Assembly: GCA_018818905.1 (NCBI GenBank)
Contig: JAHIRA010000122.1
Coordinates: 1-8,847 of the forward strand
Direction of reading: 5' to 3'
Length of the DNA: 8,847 bases
From: Patescibacteria group bacterium
GTDB taxonomy: Bacteria; Patescibacteriota; JABMPQ01; JAHIRA01
Positions 1 to 6,095 of the stretch are shown here, in pieces; position 1 is the stretch's first letter, and every line of letters starts with the position of its first letter. Made by a program: the position numbers and the translations under genes. Under the pieces are notes generated by a model. That model was given only the letters and a program-made list of their open reading frames with translations, had not been told where the DNA came from and made no database searches.

Positions 1-1
1 G

Positions 2-1186
2 CAAAAAAACTTCTCCGGACTCAAAAAAAAGAAAAACAAACTTTCTGACTTTCTGGAAAACGTGACCAGAAAAATATTTGGTTCCAAAGGGAAAAGTAAA
101 CTTTTTGCCCTGGGCGCCGTGGTTGTTGTTGTTATTCTAATTATCAGTCTGATCTGGTTTATTGCTTCCAGAAACAAAACCGAGCAGGCCCAAGAAAATC
201 AGGACTTCATGGCTCAAGCTCAAGAATTAGAAAAAAAGGCTGCTGATGCCCTTATCTATGACGACAGAAATCAAGCCAATGAACACCTCAAAGAAGCAGA
301 AAAATTAATTGCCTTTAAGCTTGAAGATGATCAGAAATATGCCTCAGATCTGGCCGCTTTAAAAGAAAAGATCCAGGCCGACAAGGACAAAATTGATCGC
401 ATCACCAGAGTCAACCCCACCGAACTAGCTACTTTAGAAAATAGCCAAGATGGCGGACAAATATTGGGCTTTGGTAGCGACTTGTTTATTTATTCCAAAG
501 AGAGAATCAAAGTCTACAAATATGACAGTGGAGAGAAAAAGTTTGCTGAATTCAGCACTAGCGCCGAAGGACTCAGCAAGCTTGTTCTGGGCGTCTTCAA
601 TGATCAGAAAAATATTATAACTTTCTTGGCCTCCAAATCATTTGCCGAGATGCCTGTTTACCTCAAAGAGATCTCGCGGGTTGATACAGACTTCCCGGAA
701 AACAATCATGAGTTTGCTGATATGGCTATCTACTCTGACAAAATCTATTTGTTGGACCCCAAAAATAATCAAATCTATCGTCATACTAGAACTGTTGATG
801 GCTATGGTCCGGGTAAAGCCTGGGTAGAAAGTGACGGGGTCAGTCTAGAAAACGCCACTTCCCTAGCTATAGACAGCAACATCTATGTCCTCAAGGCTGA
901 CGGACAAATTCTCAAATTTAACCGCGGTGAAACTAGCGACTTTGAAATCTCTGGCTTGGCCAAACCTCTCTCTGAGGCCTCTTCCCTCTTCACTTCAGAT
1001 GAGCATCAGTATATTTATGCTCTGGATAAAAGCAACCAAAGAATTGTGGTCATGGACAAAAAGGGAGTGCTAACGACTCAATATGCACTAGATGGCATTG
1101 AAGCTGCCGAAGATATTTATGTTGATCCGGAGTCGGAGACCATTTATTTGTTGGCTGATCAGAAATTGTTTGAAATTGCTAAGTAG
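2..1186 (+). CDS. Membrane-anchored beta-propeller-like protein, 5' end outside window
   Basis: The frame is open from the left edge of the window with no stop, so the GTG at 62 is probably internal and the true start lies upstream. Numbering from that GTG, a Lys-rich segment precedes one transmembrane helix (about 14-35, Val/Ile-rich). An Ala/Glu/Lys-rich helical or coiled-coil stretch follows (about 41-117). The rest (about 130-374) contains repeated beta units of the form 'IYLLD...NQIYR', 'IYVLK..GQILKF', 'IYALD..NQRIVV' and 'IYLLADQKLFEI', which suggest a propeller of about five or six blades. Basic residues before the helix imply a cytoplasmic N-terminal part and an outside propeller. 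The N-terminal domain is not visible, so its activity is unknown; the propeller is probably a binding or sensing domain. It ends in TAG. Third codon positions look richer in C than in the AT-rich genes that follow. Coding is certain; function is not. Confidence 0.85.
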   Translation, partial: QKNFSGLKKKKNKLSDFLENVTRKIFGSKGKSKLFALGAVVVVVILIISLIWFIASRNKTEQAQENQDFMAQAQELEKKAADALIYDDRNQANEHLKEAEKLIAFKLEDDQKYASDLAALKEKIQADKDKIDRITRVNPTELATLENSQDGGQILGFGSDLFIYSKERIKVYKYDSGEKKFAEFSTSAEGLSKLVLGVFNDQKNIITFLASKSFAEMPVYLKEISRVDTDFPENNHEFADMAIYSDKIYLLDPKNNQIYRHTRTVDGYGPGKAWVESDGVSLENATSLAIDSNIYVLKADGQILKFNRGETSDFEISGLAKPLSEASSLFTSDEHQYIYALDKSNQRIVVMDKKGVLTTQYALDGIEAAEDIYVDPESETIYLLADQKLFEIAK

Positions 1187-1355
1187 AGGTATCGTAGAGC
1201 ATTTGTCTAATTGAAGATGAGAGATATTTTTGCGCCTCGGAAGCGTGCTGGAGGTTTGGGTATGATACGAGAATTTTGTCATATTGGGTTGAAAGTGCGG
1301 GTATACTCTAGTTGCGCAAAATAATTCTAAAAAATAAAATTGATTTCAATGCCTT

Positions 1356-1700
1356 ATGATAGAAGCAACTTCAATTTTTGGAAATAAAGTAAACGTTCCA
1401 AAAAATAAATTTAGTGTTCGTGTGTCTGGATATGCATTACTTATTCACGAAGGTAAAATTTTGGTCGTCAATACTCGAAGTAAAGGTAAGTATTATCTTC
1501 CAGGAGGGGAAGGTTGAGATTGGAGAAAAAATCGAAGCTACGATAAAACGTGAGGTTAAAGAAGAGACTGGCATTGAAATAGAAGTTGGGTTAATTTATT
1601 AATATATGAAACATATGAGAGAAGGCCCATCATTCGAACTCGCAAAACAACCACAATTAGAAAATTTGGAATAGCATTCGGAACTATTAGTCCAAACTAA
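1356..1700 (+). pseudogene. Nudix hydrolase broken by two compensating frameshifts
   Basis: Nudix enzymes hydrolyse nucleoside diphosphates linked to another moiety. From the ATG at 1356 the protein begins MIEATSIFGNKV and runs through the usual strands 'SVRVSGYALLIHEGKILVV' to 'YYLPGG', then hits TGA at 1515-1517. The Nudix box continues in the next frame (from about 1507) as GKVEIGE, KIEATIK, REVKEETGI, matching G-x5-E-x7-RE-x2-EE-x-G. That frame stops at 1600-1602, while 'LLIYETYERRP' resumes in the original frame and stays open to TAA at 1698-1700. One G too many in the GGGG run at 1506-1509 and one G too few near GGG 1588-1590 would explain both breaks. As given, no complete enzyme can be made. 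It may be a true pseudogene or two homopolymer sequencing errors. The repaired protein would be about 114 aa, slightly short for the family. No Shine-Dalgarno is visible. Confidence 0.75.
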
Positions 1701-1704
1701 TGAA

Positions 1705-2382
1705 ATGGCTCAAAGATATGAGGATGGAGAAATTGACTTTGAGACAATTCAGGATTATCTTCACGAACAATATCAAGAACACGACTTAGAAAGTTATGAT
1801 TGTCATTCATTTATGTTGTCTATTTTAAAAAGAGAGTATGGTTTACCTGTTACAACAGCTCCAGGATTTAATATGCCTGACATAAATGAATATGAAAATA
1901 GTACAGAGTGGCAAGAAGATTTGGCAAGTGAAGCTAAAAAAATGTTTGGCAGTCCCGAAGGTCAACAATACAAAGAGCAATTAAAACAGTTTACTGAAAA
2001 CATATACAAAAATAGTGAACATATACCTATTCCTAAAATGCCCCTCACAGATGACGCAAGCGTTGATAGATGCCAGGCTATCGCTCGAGATATGGTGAGA
2101 CAGGTTTTGGAAAAATCACGTAGTAACGACAAATCAAGTGTAATTCTTATTTCAGATGCTCGTGGTGATAAATTTTACGACGCACATTCAACATTTGTTT
2201 TGGGAGTTGAAAAAGGGGGACAAGATTTGTTAGTTCTAGAGAAGGAAGAAGTCGGAAGCTCTATAGTCATCAAAAGATTATCTGAAATCATTGAGTCGTA
2301 TAGTTTTGGTTGGAGGTTCAAGAACCTTGAATTAAATGTGTGCAACCGACCTATTGGTGAATTATATCCGAATGCTGCATGA
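1705..2382 (+). CDS. Unknown protein, possible papain-like (NlpC/P60-type) fold
   Basis: The 225-aa product is acidic, soluble and has no signal peptide or membrane helix. I do not recognise the family. Two features suggest a papain-like cysteine hydrolase layout: a Cys at the head of a helix (YDCHSFMLSIL, Cys33) and, late in the protein, a His opening a beta strand (DAHSTFVLGV, His161) followed by a second strand (DLLVLEKEE) and a closing helix. This is resemblance only. The ATG at 1705 has no clear ribosome binding site. The same frame is open upstream from 1603 except for a single TAG at 1672-1674, and that upstream stretch (MREGPSFELAKQPQ..) reads like protein, so the original start may have been near 1615. 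The gene ends in TGA. It follows the broken Nudix gene directly. Confidence 0.7.
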   Translation: MAQRYEDGEIDFETIQDYLHEQYQEHDLESYDCHSFMLSILKREYGLPVTTAPGFNMPDINEYENSTEWQEDLASEAKKMFGSPEGQQYKEQLKQFTENIYKNSEHIPIPKMPLTDDASVDRCQAIARDMVRQVLEKSRSNDKSSVILISDARGDKFYDAHSTFVLGVEKGGQDLLVLEKEEVGSSIVIKRLSEIIESYSFGWRFKNLELNVCNRPIGELYPNAA

Positions 2383-2556
2383 GATTATATTAAAAATGAT
2401 GCACATATTTTCGCTCCTTATTTTCTGATTCTGAATACATCCGATAACTAGTTAAGTAAAATCAAAAACTAATCTAATAATAAAATCTAAGACAAATTCA
2501 CTCCACTACGTTGCGTGAACTTTACTAATAATAGAAAGAATTAATAATTAAAGAAT

Positions 2557-3207
2557 ATGGCAATTGATAGTCGAGGCCCAGCTTCTTCAGAACATGGCCT
2601 TGAGAGAAAAGAAATAAAAGAAAAAGAAATCTTAGGAAGGCTTAGGCTATATCATCAAACTTCTAAAGAAAAATGGGAGGCAATGCAAAAGGAAGGAGCG
2701 ATTTTGAGTGAGAAGGAACTTCTTAAAAAGGGACTGATTTCTCCTGAGCAGTTAGAAGATTTTGAGAGTACAAGCACTGGTGAGATAGATAGACTGGAGG
2801 GGAGAGATGAATATGTTTTTGCGAGTCATAATCCCCAAGGATATGGTGAGGTAACATTGGAGATTGATCCGAGCGCTCTTGAGATTAACGGAGCAAAAGT
2901 ATCAACTGCTGGAGACTGGGCACTTTTTGCAGGCAACCCTGATGATGAAAAATATTTTAGAGAGTCAGAAATTCCGGCTTCTGAATTTGTGGATTATTTA
3001 AGAAATTATCTTTGCAATCTACCCAGTCCGGAGTGGTTTTGGGAAGGTGATGACCCTGAGATTGGAAAAATGATTGGTGAGGGGATGATGGAAAAAATAC
3101 AAGGAAATCCCGAAAAGATTAGAAAATTTTGGAGCTTACATCCTGAGATTCTTTTTCCAAAGGAGTTGCCACTTACTTATGTTAAGAACGTTGAGATACA
3201 TGAGTGA
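2557..3207 (+). CDS. Unknown protein, possible ADP-ribosyltransferase-like fold
   Basis: This is a 216-aa soluble protein, ATG to TGA. After a charged N-terminal leader (1-28), the pattern LYHQTSKEKWEAMQKEGAIL (31-50) resembles the 'H-x-T..I..G' opening strand and helix of ADP-ribosyltransferase-fold families such as DarT or Tpt1/KptA. Further on, YVFAS (86-90) and GYGEVTLEIDP (95-105) look like the following strands. RESEIPASEFVDYL (135-148) and the terminal PKELPLTYVKNVEI (201-214) look like the closing acidic strand and the 'Ip..yI..I' ending seen in such folds. The catalytic glutamate cannot be assigned from sequence alone. It is preceded by a 174-bp AT-rich gap containing a weak hairpin around 2501-2523, and only a weak AAAGAA lies before the start. 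It may act in toxin-antitoxin or defence modification; that is inference. Confidence 0.65.
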   Translation: MAIDSRGPASSEHGLERKEIKEKEILGRLRLYHQTSKEKWEAMQKEGAILSEKELLKKGLISPEQLEDFESTSTGEIDRLEGRDEYVFASHNPQGYGEVTLEIDPSALEINGAKVSTAGDWALFAGNPDDEKYFRESEIPASEFVDYLRNYLCNLPSPEWFWEGDDPEIGKMIGEGMMEKIQGNPEKIRKFWSLHPEILFPKELPLTYVKNVEIHE

Positions 3208-3283
3208 ATAATGACTTCTAGATATGGCTTCACGAAAAGACTGGGGCTAGCCAAAGTTATAGAACAGACTTCTGGCACTTTGA

Positions 3284-3856
3284 TTGTTTGGTCAATCACT
3301 ACTGGAACGCAGTCAAGATGTGCTTTTGAATAATAATGGCAGAGTAAAGATCGTTAGTTTTGGTGGAGGTGAACTAAAAGGGGTTTTTGAGCTAAAGCAG
3401 ATATTAGAAAACAAGGCAAAGGAACTTAATCTACCTTCTGAAATAACCATCGCTGACTATTCGCTTACGAAAGATCCAGGACAAAAAGGAGCTCGCGAGA
3501 GCGGTTTACAACATCAAATAGGCTCATCTGTTCGACTTCGTGGTGGTTTTCTTGAGATTATAGATATTGAAGATGCAAAAGACGCAGACGTAATGATTTC
3601 TACTAAAGGTCCTTTTGAGAAAAGCGGGATTGAGCTTAACCATGCTTTAGCCAAAAAAGTTGCCCTCAAGTTAGCCCCTGGAGGCAGAACTTTCCTAGAG
3701 GCAGCATTGATTGGAATTCCAGAAGAAGAAGATTTTTCCAAGAAATTATCAGCTAATTTAGGTAATGAATTCGAAGTATCTTGTGGTCGGAATGATCAAT
3801 TTGCAGGGTACATAGAAATCTCAAGAAAGCAAAAGAAACAAAACGATCAGCTTTAA
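3284..3856 (+). CDS. Rossmann/methyltransferase-like protein with uncertain, possibly eroded 5' end
   Basis: The product resembles a class I S-adenosylmethionine-dependent methyltransferase core. A glycine-rich first loop KIVSFGGGELKG lies at 22-33, an acidic end of strand 2 at TIADYS (55-60), a strand-4 motif ADVMISTKGPFE at 101-112, and an 'LAPGGRTFLEAAL' turn and strand at 130-142. The substrate is unknown, and the residues after the glycine loop are not textbook, so it may be catalytically altered. The listed start is a TTG with no ribosome binding site; no in-frame ATG precedes the glycine loop. Upstream, the same frame begins at an ATG (3224) but is cut by TAG 3248, TAG 3260 and TGA 3281, which suggests a decayed N-terminus or a start outside this frame. 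It ends in TAA 21 bp before the next gene, probably co-transcribed with it. Confidence 0.6.
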   Translation: MFGQSLLERSQDVLLNNNGRVKIVSFGGGELKGVFELKQILENKAKELNLPSEITIADYSLTKDPGQKGARESGLQHQIGSSVRLRGGFLEIIDIEDAKDADVMISTKGPFEKSGIELNHALAKKVALKLAPGGRTFLEAALIGIPEEEDFSKKLSANLGNEFEVSCGRNDQFAGYIEISRKQKKQNDQL

Positions 3857-3877
3857 TTATTTATTTTCAACCTCAAC

Positions 3878-4408
3878 ATGAAGCTCATTACTTTACATCC
3901 AAGCCAAATAATGACGACCAATGATTTTCCGGTTCATAACGAACAAATTCTAAAAATATACTTCAAGATTTGCCAGAAAAAACACATCGACATACTTCCA
4001 CCCTTGCCTGTTTATCATAAATCTCTAGGGCTTCCTTTGCTTGGTGGCTCTGGAAAAGATATCAAGAAACATAATATTGCTATCAAGAGCTTTTTTGAAG
4101 AGAACCCCGGAGTTGAGTATATTCTTATGGATGGAAGCCACAAGACAACCGCTTTGACTTTAACTCACAATTTGATACCAGCTATTGTCATAAAAACTAA
4201 TCAGGATGTAAAGAAGTTTCACAAAATGGAAGAAACTGGCGAGATTTTTAGTTTTGCCGGTCCATTTACAATGAAAGAGATTTTTAAAGATAAAGCTGAA
4301 CATTTTTTTGAAGCTGATTTCTTTCAAACCGTTGAGTCCAAAACAAAACGTATGGTTGAAGCTAAAGTCATTCCTCAATTTATGATCAATCACTATAAAT
4401 CCAAATAA
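3878..4408 (+). CDS. Solitary ParB/sulfiredoxin-fold domain protein
   Basis: This is a 176-aa protein, ATG to TAA. It opens with MKLITLHPSQI and 'ILPPLPVYH' (39-47), like the 'I.P..I..-..PPi.V' strands of ParB-like nuclease domains. It then has YILMDGSHKTTALTLTHNLIPAIVI (81-105), a close match to the family signature 'vlvDGhHRl.A....g...ipviv'. The usual DG-H-H-R is DG-S-H-K here, so two normally conserved positions differ. There is no helix-turn-helix or C-terminal dimerisation region of the kind a chromosomal ParB carries, and no parA nearby. A role in chromosome partition is therefore unlikely; related stand-alone domains occur as nucleases, kinases or CTPase-like proteins in mobile and defence loci. 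It is the last gene of the plus-strand run, and the terminator lies 30 bp beyond its stop. Confidence 0.7.
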   Translation: MKLITLHPSQIMTTNDFPVHNEQILKIYFKICQKKHIDILPPLPVYHKSLGLPLLGGSGKDIKKHNIAIKSFFEENPGVEYILMDGSHKTTALTLTHNLIPAIVIKTNQDVKKFHKMEETGEIFSFAGPFTMKEIFKDKAEHFFEADFFQTVESKTKRMVEAKVIPQFMINHYKSK

Positions 4409-4437
4409 ACCTTAAGCATGGCAAAAACTGGATATAC

Positions 4438-4471
4438 AAAAAAAGAAACGCCCTACGGCGCTTCTTTTTTA
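4438..4471. terminator. Bidirectional Rho-independent terminator between convergent genes
   Basis: An A-tract (4438-4444) leads into GAAACGCC, loop CTAC, then GGCGCTTC and a run of six T (4465-4470). CGCC/GGCG is a perfect core, extended after an A-C mismatch by GAA/TTC and then A-tract/T-tract pairing. It works on both strands, ending the plus-strand accessory run and the minus-strand rplJ-rplL transcript, whose stop codon is at 4490. Confidence 0.9.
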
Positions 4472-4489
4472 TCTATAATGAACTAGAAA

Positions 4490-4969
4490 CTATTTTAGTT
4501 CAACGCTAGCTCCAGCCTCTTCAAGCTTCTTCTTTAACTCTTCAGCTTCTTCCTTAGGAGCTTTTTCTTTGATCACAGTTGGGGCAGCATCAACCATATC
4601 TTTGGCATCTTTGAGGCCTTTACCTGTAATCTCTTTGACAACTTTGATAACCGCGATTTTTTGTCCACCTGCTTCAGCAAGTTCAACATCAAATTCGCTT
4701 TTCTCTTCGGCAGCTTCACCTTCAGCACCGGCAGCGCCAGGAGCGGCGGCCACAGCCATAGGAGCGGCGGCTGAAACTTGGAATTTGTCTTCAAGGACTT
4801 TGACGAGTTCTGATAGTTCAAGAACGCTTAGCTCTTCAATAGTTTTGACGAGATCAGCAAACTTGGCTGGAACTTCAACTTCTTTCTCTTCTGAAGCTTC
4901 TTCTTTGGCATCAGCCTCTTTGGGAGCTTCTTCTTTTTTTGCCTCTTCAGGCTTCTTGTCTTCGGCCAT
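4490..4969 (-). CDS. rplL: Large ribosomal subunit protein bL12 (L7/L12), N-terminally extended
   Basis: L7/L12 forms the multi-copy stalk of the 50S subunit, binds L10 through its N-terminal domain and recruits translational GTPases through its C-terminal domain. The N-terminal dimerisation domain is at about 36-65 ([20 protein letters not shown]), followed by an Ala/Gly/Glu hinge (67-90, [15 protein letters not shown]) and the C-terminal domain (91-159, with [20 protein letters not shown] and ASVELK at the end). At 159 aa it is about 35 longer than usual. The excess is a Lys/Glu/Ala-rich tail at 1-35, which must be a real extension because the start ATG is the first in the frame after the spacer and no core residues are missing. 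No Shine-Dalgarno precedes the start. It lies 99 bp after rplJ and is co-transcribed with it; the spacer carries a strong hairpin. Confidence 0.97.
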   Translation of the reverse strand: MAEDKKPEEAKKEEAPKEADAKEEASEEKEVEVPAKFADLVKTIEELSVLELSELVKVLEDKFQVSAAAPMAVAAAPGAAGAEGEAAEEKSEFDVELAEAGGQKIAVIKVVKEITGKGLKDAKDMVDAAPTVIKEKAPKEEAEELKKKLEEAGASVELK

Positions 4970-4990
4970 ATGATTCTATTATGATTAATA

Positions 4991-5060
4991 GCTACTTATA
5001 TAAGTTGAAAGTAGCAAGCAGAAAGGAAAAATTGTTTTCTACTTTCTGCCTGCTACCTTC
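4991..5060 (-). promoter_or_regulatory. Strong intercistronic hairpin with competing stem, rplJ-rplL spacer
   Basis: On the transcribed (minus) strand, the arms 5060-5042 and 5025-5007 pair over 19 bp, with G-U wobbles at two positions that are A-C mismatches on the plus strand. This indicates that the structure functions as minus-strand RNA. After a 2-nt UA bulge the stem continues 5 bp (GAAAA/UUUUC) around a CAAU tetraloop, giving about 24 bp in all. The 3' part of the hairpin, GCTACTT (5015-5009), can instead pair with AAGTAGC (4997-4991) nearer rplL, so the two folds exclude each other. ACTTATATAAGT at 4994-5005 is also a perfect palindrome. There is no T-run, so it is not a simple terminator. 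Likely roles are RNA processing, partial attenuation or control of rplL translation. Confidence 0.7.
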
Positions 5061-5068
5061 TGAGATAA

Positions 5069-5590
5069 TTAACTCTTTTGCTCCGAGATAGCCTTGAGAG
5101 CCACAACCAAGCCTCTAATATTGGCTCCCAGGACATTGACAAAGCTAGTTACAGGAGCCTTGATAGTCCCAACGGTCATGGCAATCAATTCTTCTTTAGA
5201 AGGAAGTAAAGCCAAGCTTTCAACTGCCTCTTTGGACAAAACCTTGCCATCTAGAAAACCTTCTCTAATCTCGATAGTTTTGCACTCTTTGGCAAAATTA
5301 TGAGTTTCTTTGGCACCGCTGACTTCATCTTTGGCAAAAGTGACAGCAATAGGACCAGCGTAATCTGTAAAATCTGCTCCCTCTATTTCTGATTCTTTGA
5401 GAGCAATTTTTAACAGAGCGTTCTTGACGACATTGAAGCTTCCTTCTTGCTCAATCATTCTCTTCTTGAGTTCCTGAACCTCTGCAACGGTCATACCCTG
5501 ATAGTTTGATAGAACCAAGGATTTGCTAGAGTTGATTTTATCAACTAGCCTCTGAACCGCCTCTTCTTTTTGCTTACGAGATTTTGGCAT
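5069..5590 (-). CDS. rplJ: Large ribosomal subunit protein uL10
   Basis: L10 anchors the L7/L12 stalk to 23S rRNA next to L11 and often represses its own operon by binding the leader RNA. The 173-aa product is the normal length. It opens with MPKSRKQKEEAVQRLVDKI, followed by the family strands LVLSNYQGMTVAEVQELKKRM (26-45), VVKNALLKIAL (54-64), 'YAGPIAVTF' (77-85) and GFLDGKVLSKEAVESLALLPSKEELIAMTVGTI (111-143). It closes with a helix for binding L7/L12 (SFVNVLGANIRGLVVALKAISEQ). No Shine-Dalgarno is seen before the ATG; the immediate upstream is AT-rich. It has its own promoter and a long structured leader, and rplL follows after 99 bp. L1 and L11, often adjacent in bacteria, are not in this window. 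Confidence 0.97.
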   Translation of the reverse strand: MPKSRKQKEEAVQRLVDKINSSKSLVLSNYQGMTVAEVQELKKRMIEQEGSFNVVKNALLKIALKESEIEGADFTDYAGPIAVTFAKDEVSGAKETHNFAKECKTIEIREGFLDGKVLSKEAVESLALLPSKEELIAMTVGTIKAPVTSFVNVLGANIRGLVVALKAISEQKS

Positions 5591-5636
5591 ATAATTATAA
5601 TTCTGAGATAAATAAAAATTCGCGGATTGATAATGT

Positions 5637-5727
5637 GATCAACTTGCCACGAAAAAACAAAGATAACTCGTTTTTTCCTCGGCAAGCTGATTAAACCCGC
5701 TTAGCGGGTCCTTGCGGTCTTTGGAAA
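5637..5727 (-). promoter_or_regulatory. Ribosomal protein L10 leader RNA
   Basis: Read on the minus strand, the leader contains CCAAAGACCGCAAG (5724-5711), a hairpin ACCCGC-TAA-GCGGGT (5709-5695), then TTAATCAGCTTGCCGAGG (ending near 5677). This order, with GCAAG able to pair with CTTGC around the small hairpin and the flanking AAGAC and CCGAGG, matches the L10-binding region known upstream of rplJ in Bacillus and other bacteria, where L10-L12 binds and represses. The strand ATCAGCTTGCC (5691-5681) can alternatively pair over 11 bp with GGCAAGTTGAT (5648-5638), with an inner GAAAAAAC/GTTTTTTC stem, so two folds compete. No U-run follows directly, so the switch may act on translation rather than termination. 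Confidence 0.8.
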
Positions 5728-5741
5728 ATTGTGATGTTAGA

Positions 5742-5769
5742 AGTATAACACCAGAACAAAAGATGTCAA
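5742..5769 (-). promoter_or_regulatory. Sigma70-type extended -10 promoter of rplJ-rplL
   Basis: On the minus strand, a perfect -35 TTGACA (5769-5764), a 16-bp spacer and a -10 TATACT (5747-5742) preceded by TG one base away (extended -10). Transcription would start near 5735, giving a leader of about 145 nt before rplJ that contains the whole L10-binding region. The promoter sits just after the stop of the upstream 104-aa gene. Confidence 0.85.
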
Positions 5770-5774
5770 GATTT

Positions 5775-6089
5775 TCAGGCACAAATTGCCGACCCTTTCA
5801 TCACAACAATCCCGGGATGACGTGTAGTGAAAGCAACAAGCACTTCATCTAGCTTTGATAGCAATTCTTGACTTCTGTCTGAAAGTACTCCACCACAATC
5901 CTTGATGTGAAAACTGTCATGCTCATCCCGACATACAAAGCCATCTTTTTCTAGAATAGCTTTGAGACAAAGCGATAAAGCTAAGATCTCAACCTTTTCT
6001 TCTGCTGGTGTCAAGGCCATCAAAGCTTTAAACAAACCCACAAAATCTCTAACTATCCTAACGGCTTCCCTATAACTAAGACTTTTCAT
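5775..6089 (-). CDS. Unknown 104-aa protein downstream of guaA
   Basis: I do not recognise this protein. It has a mainly helical first half (MKSLSYREAVRIVRDFVGLFKALMALTPAEEKVEILALSLCLKAIL), then a Cys-containing middle (FVCRDEHDSFHIKDCGG, 51-67), a short helix (SQELLSKLDEVLVAF) and an Ile/Val C-terminus ending SAICA. Four cysteines are present, at 41, 53, 65 and 103, but they do not form an obvious zinc-binding pair pattern. Coding is supported by the strongest Shine-Dalgarno of the window (AAGGAGG, 6 nt from the ATG). The gene lies only 25 bp after guaA on the same strand, so the two are probably co-transcribed. It ends in TGA directly before the rplJ promoter. Its composition is that of a soluble cytoplasmic protein with no signal peptide. 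Confidence 0.75.
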   Translation of the reverse strand: MKSLSYREAVRIVRDFVGLFKALMALTPAEEKVEILALSLCLKAILEKDGFVCRDEHDSFHIKDCGGVLSDRSQELLSKLDEVLVAFTTRHPGIVVMKGSAICA

Positions 6090-6095
6090 TCCCTT

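Noticed and set aside
1217..1324. 35-codon plus-strand open frame (MRDIFAPRKRAGG..)
   Set aside because: Short, no ribosome binding site and no recognisable family; the 169-bp gap after the propeller gene holds nothing else I can support.
2380..2457. Read-through of the TGA at 2380 as in codes where UGA means glycine (Gracilibacteria, Absconditabacteria)
   Set aside because: guaA, rplJ and rplL contain no in-frame TGA and several genes end in TGA, so a standard code is the simpler view.
2501..2523. Imperfect inverted repeat TTCAC...GTGAA in the gap before 2557
   Set aside because: Only five contiguous base pairs and no T-run; too weak to call a terminator or attachment site.
4419..4487. 22-codon plus-strand open frame beginning MAKTGYTKK
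   Set aside because: It overlaps the bidirectional terminator hairpin and has no ribosome binding site.
4569..4973. 134-aa plus-strand open frame rich in Ser and Ala
   Set aside because: Antisense shadow of rplL, produced by its Ala/Glu-rich codons.
5594..5599. TATAAT on the minus strand just before rplJ
   Set aside because: No -35 at a suitable distance and it would give an almost leaderless mRNA; the promoter at 5742-5769 is much stronger.
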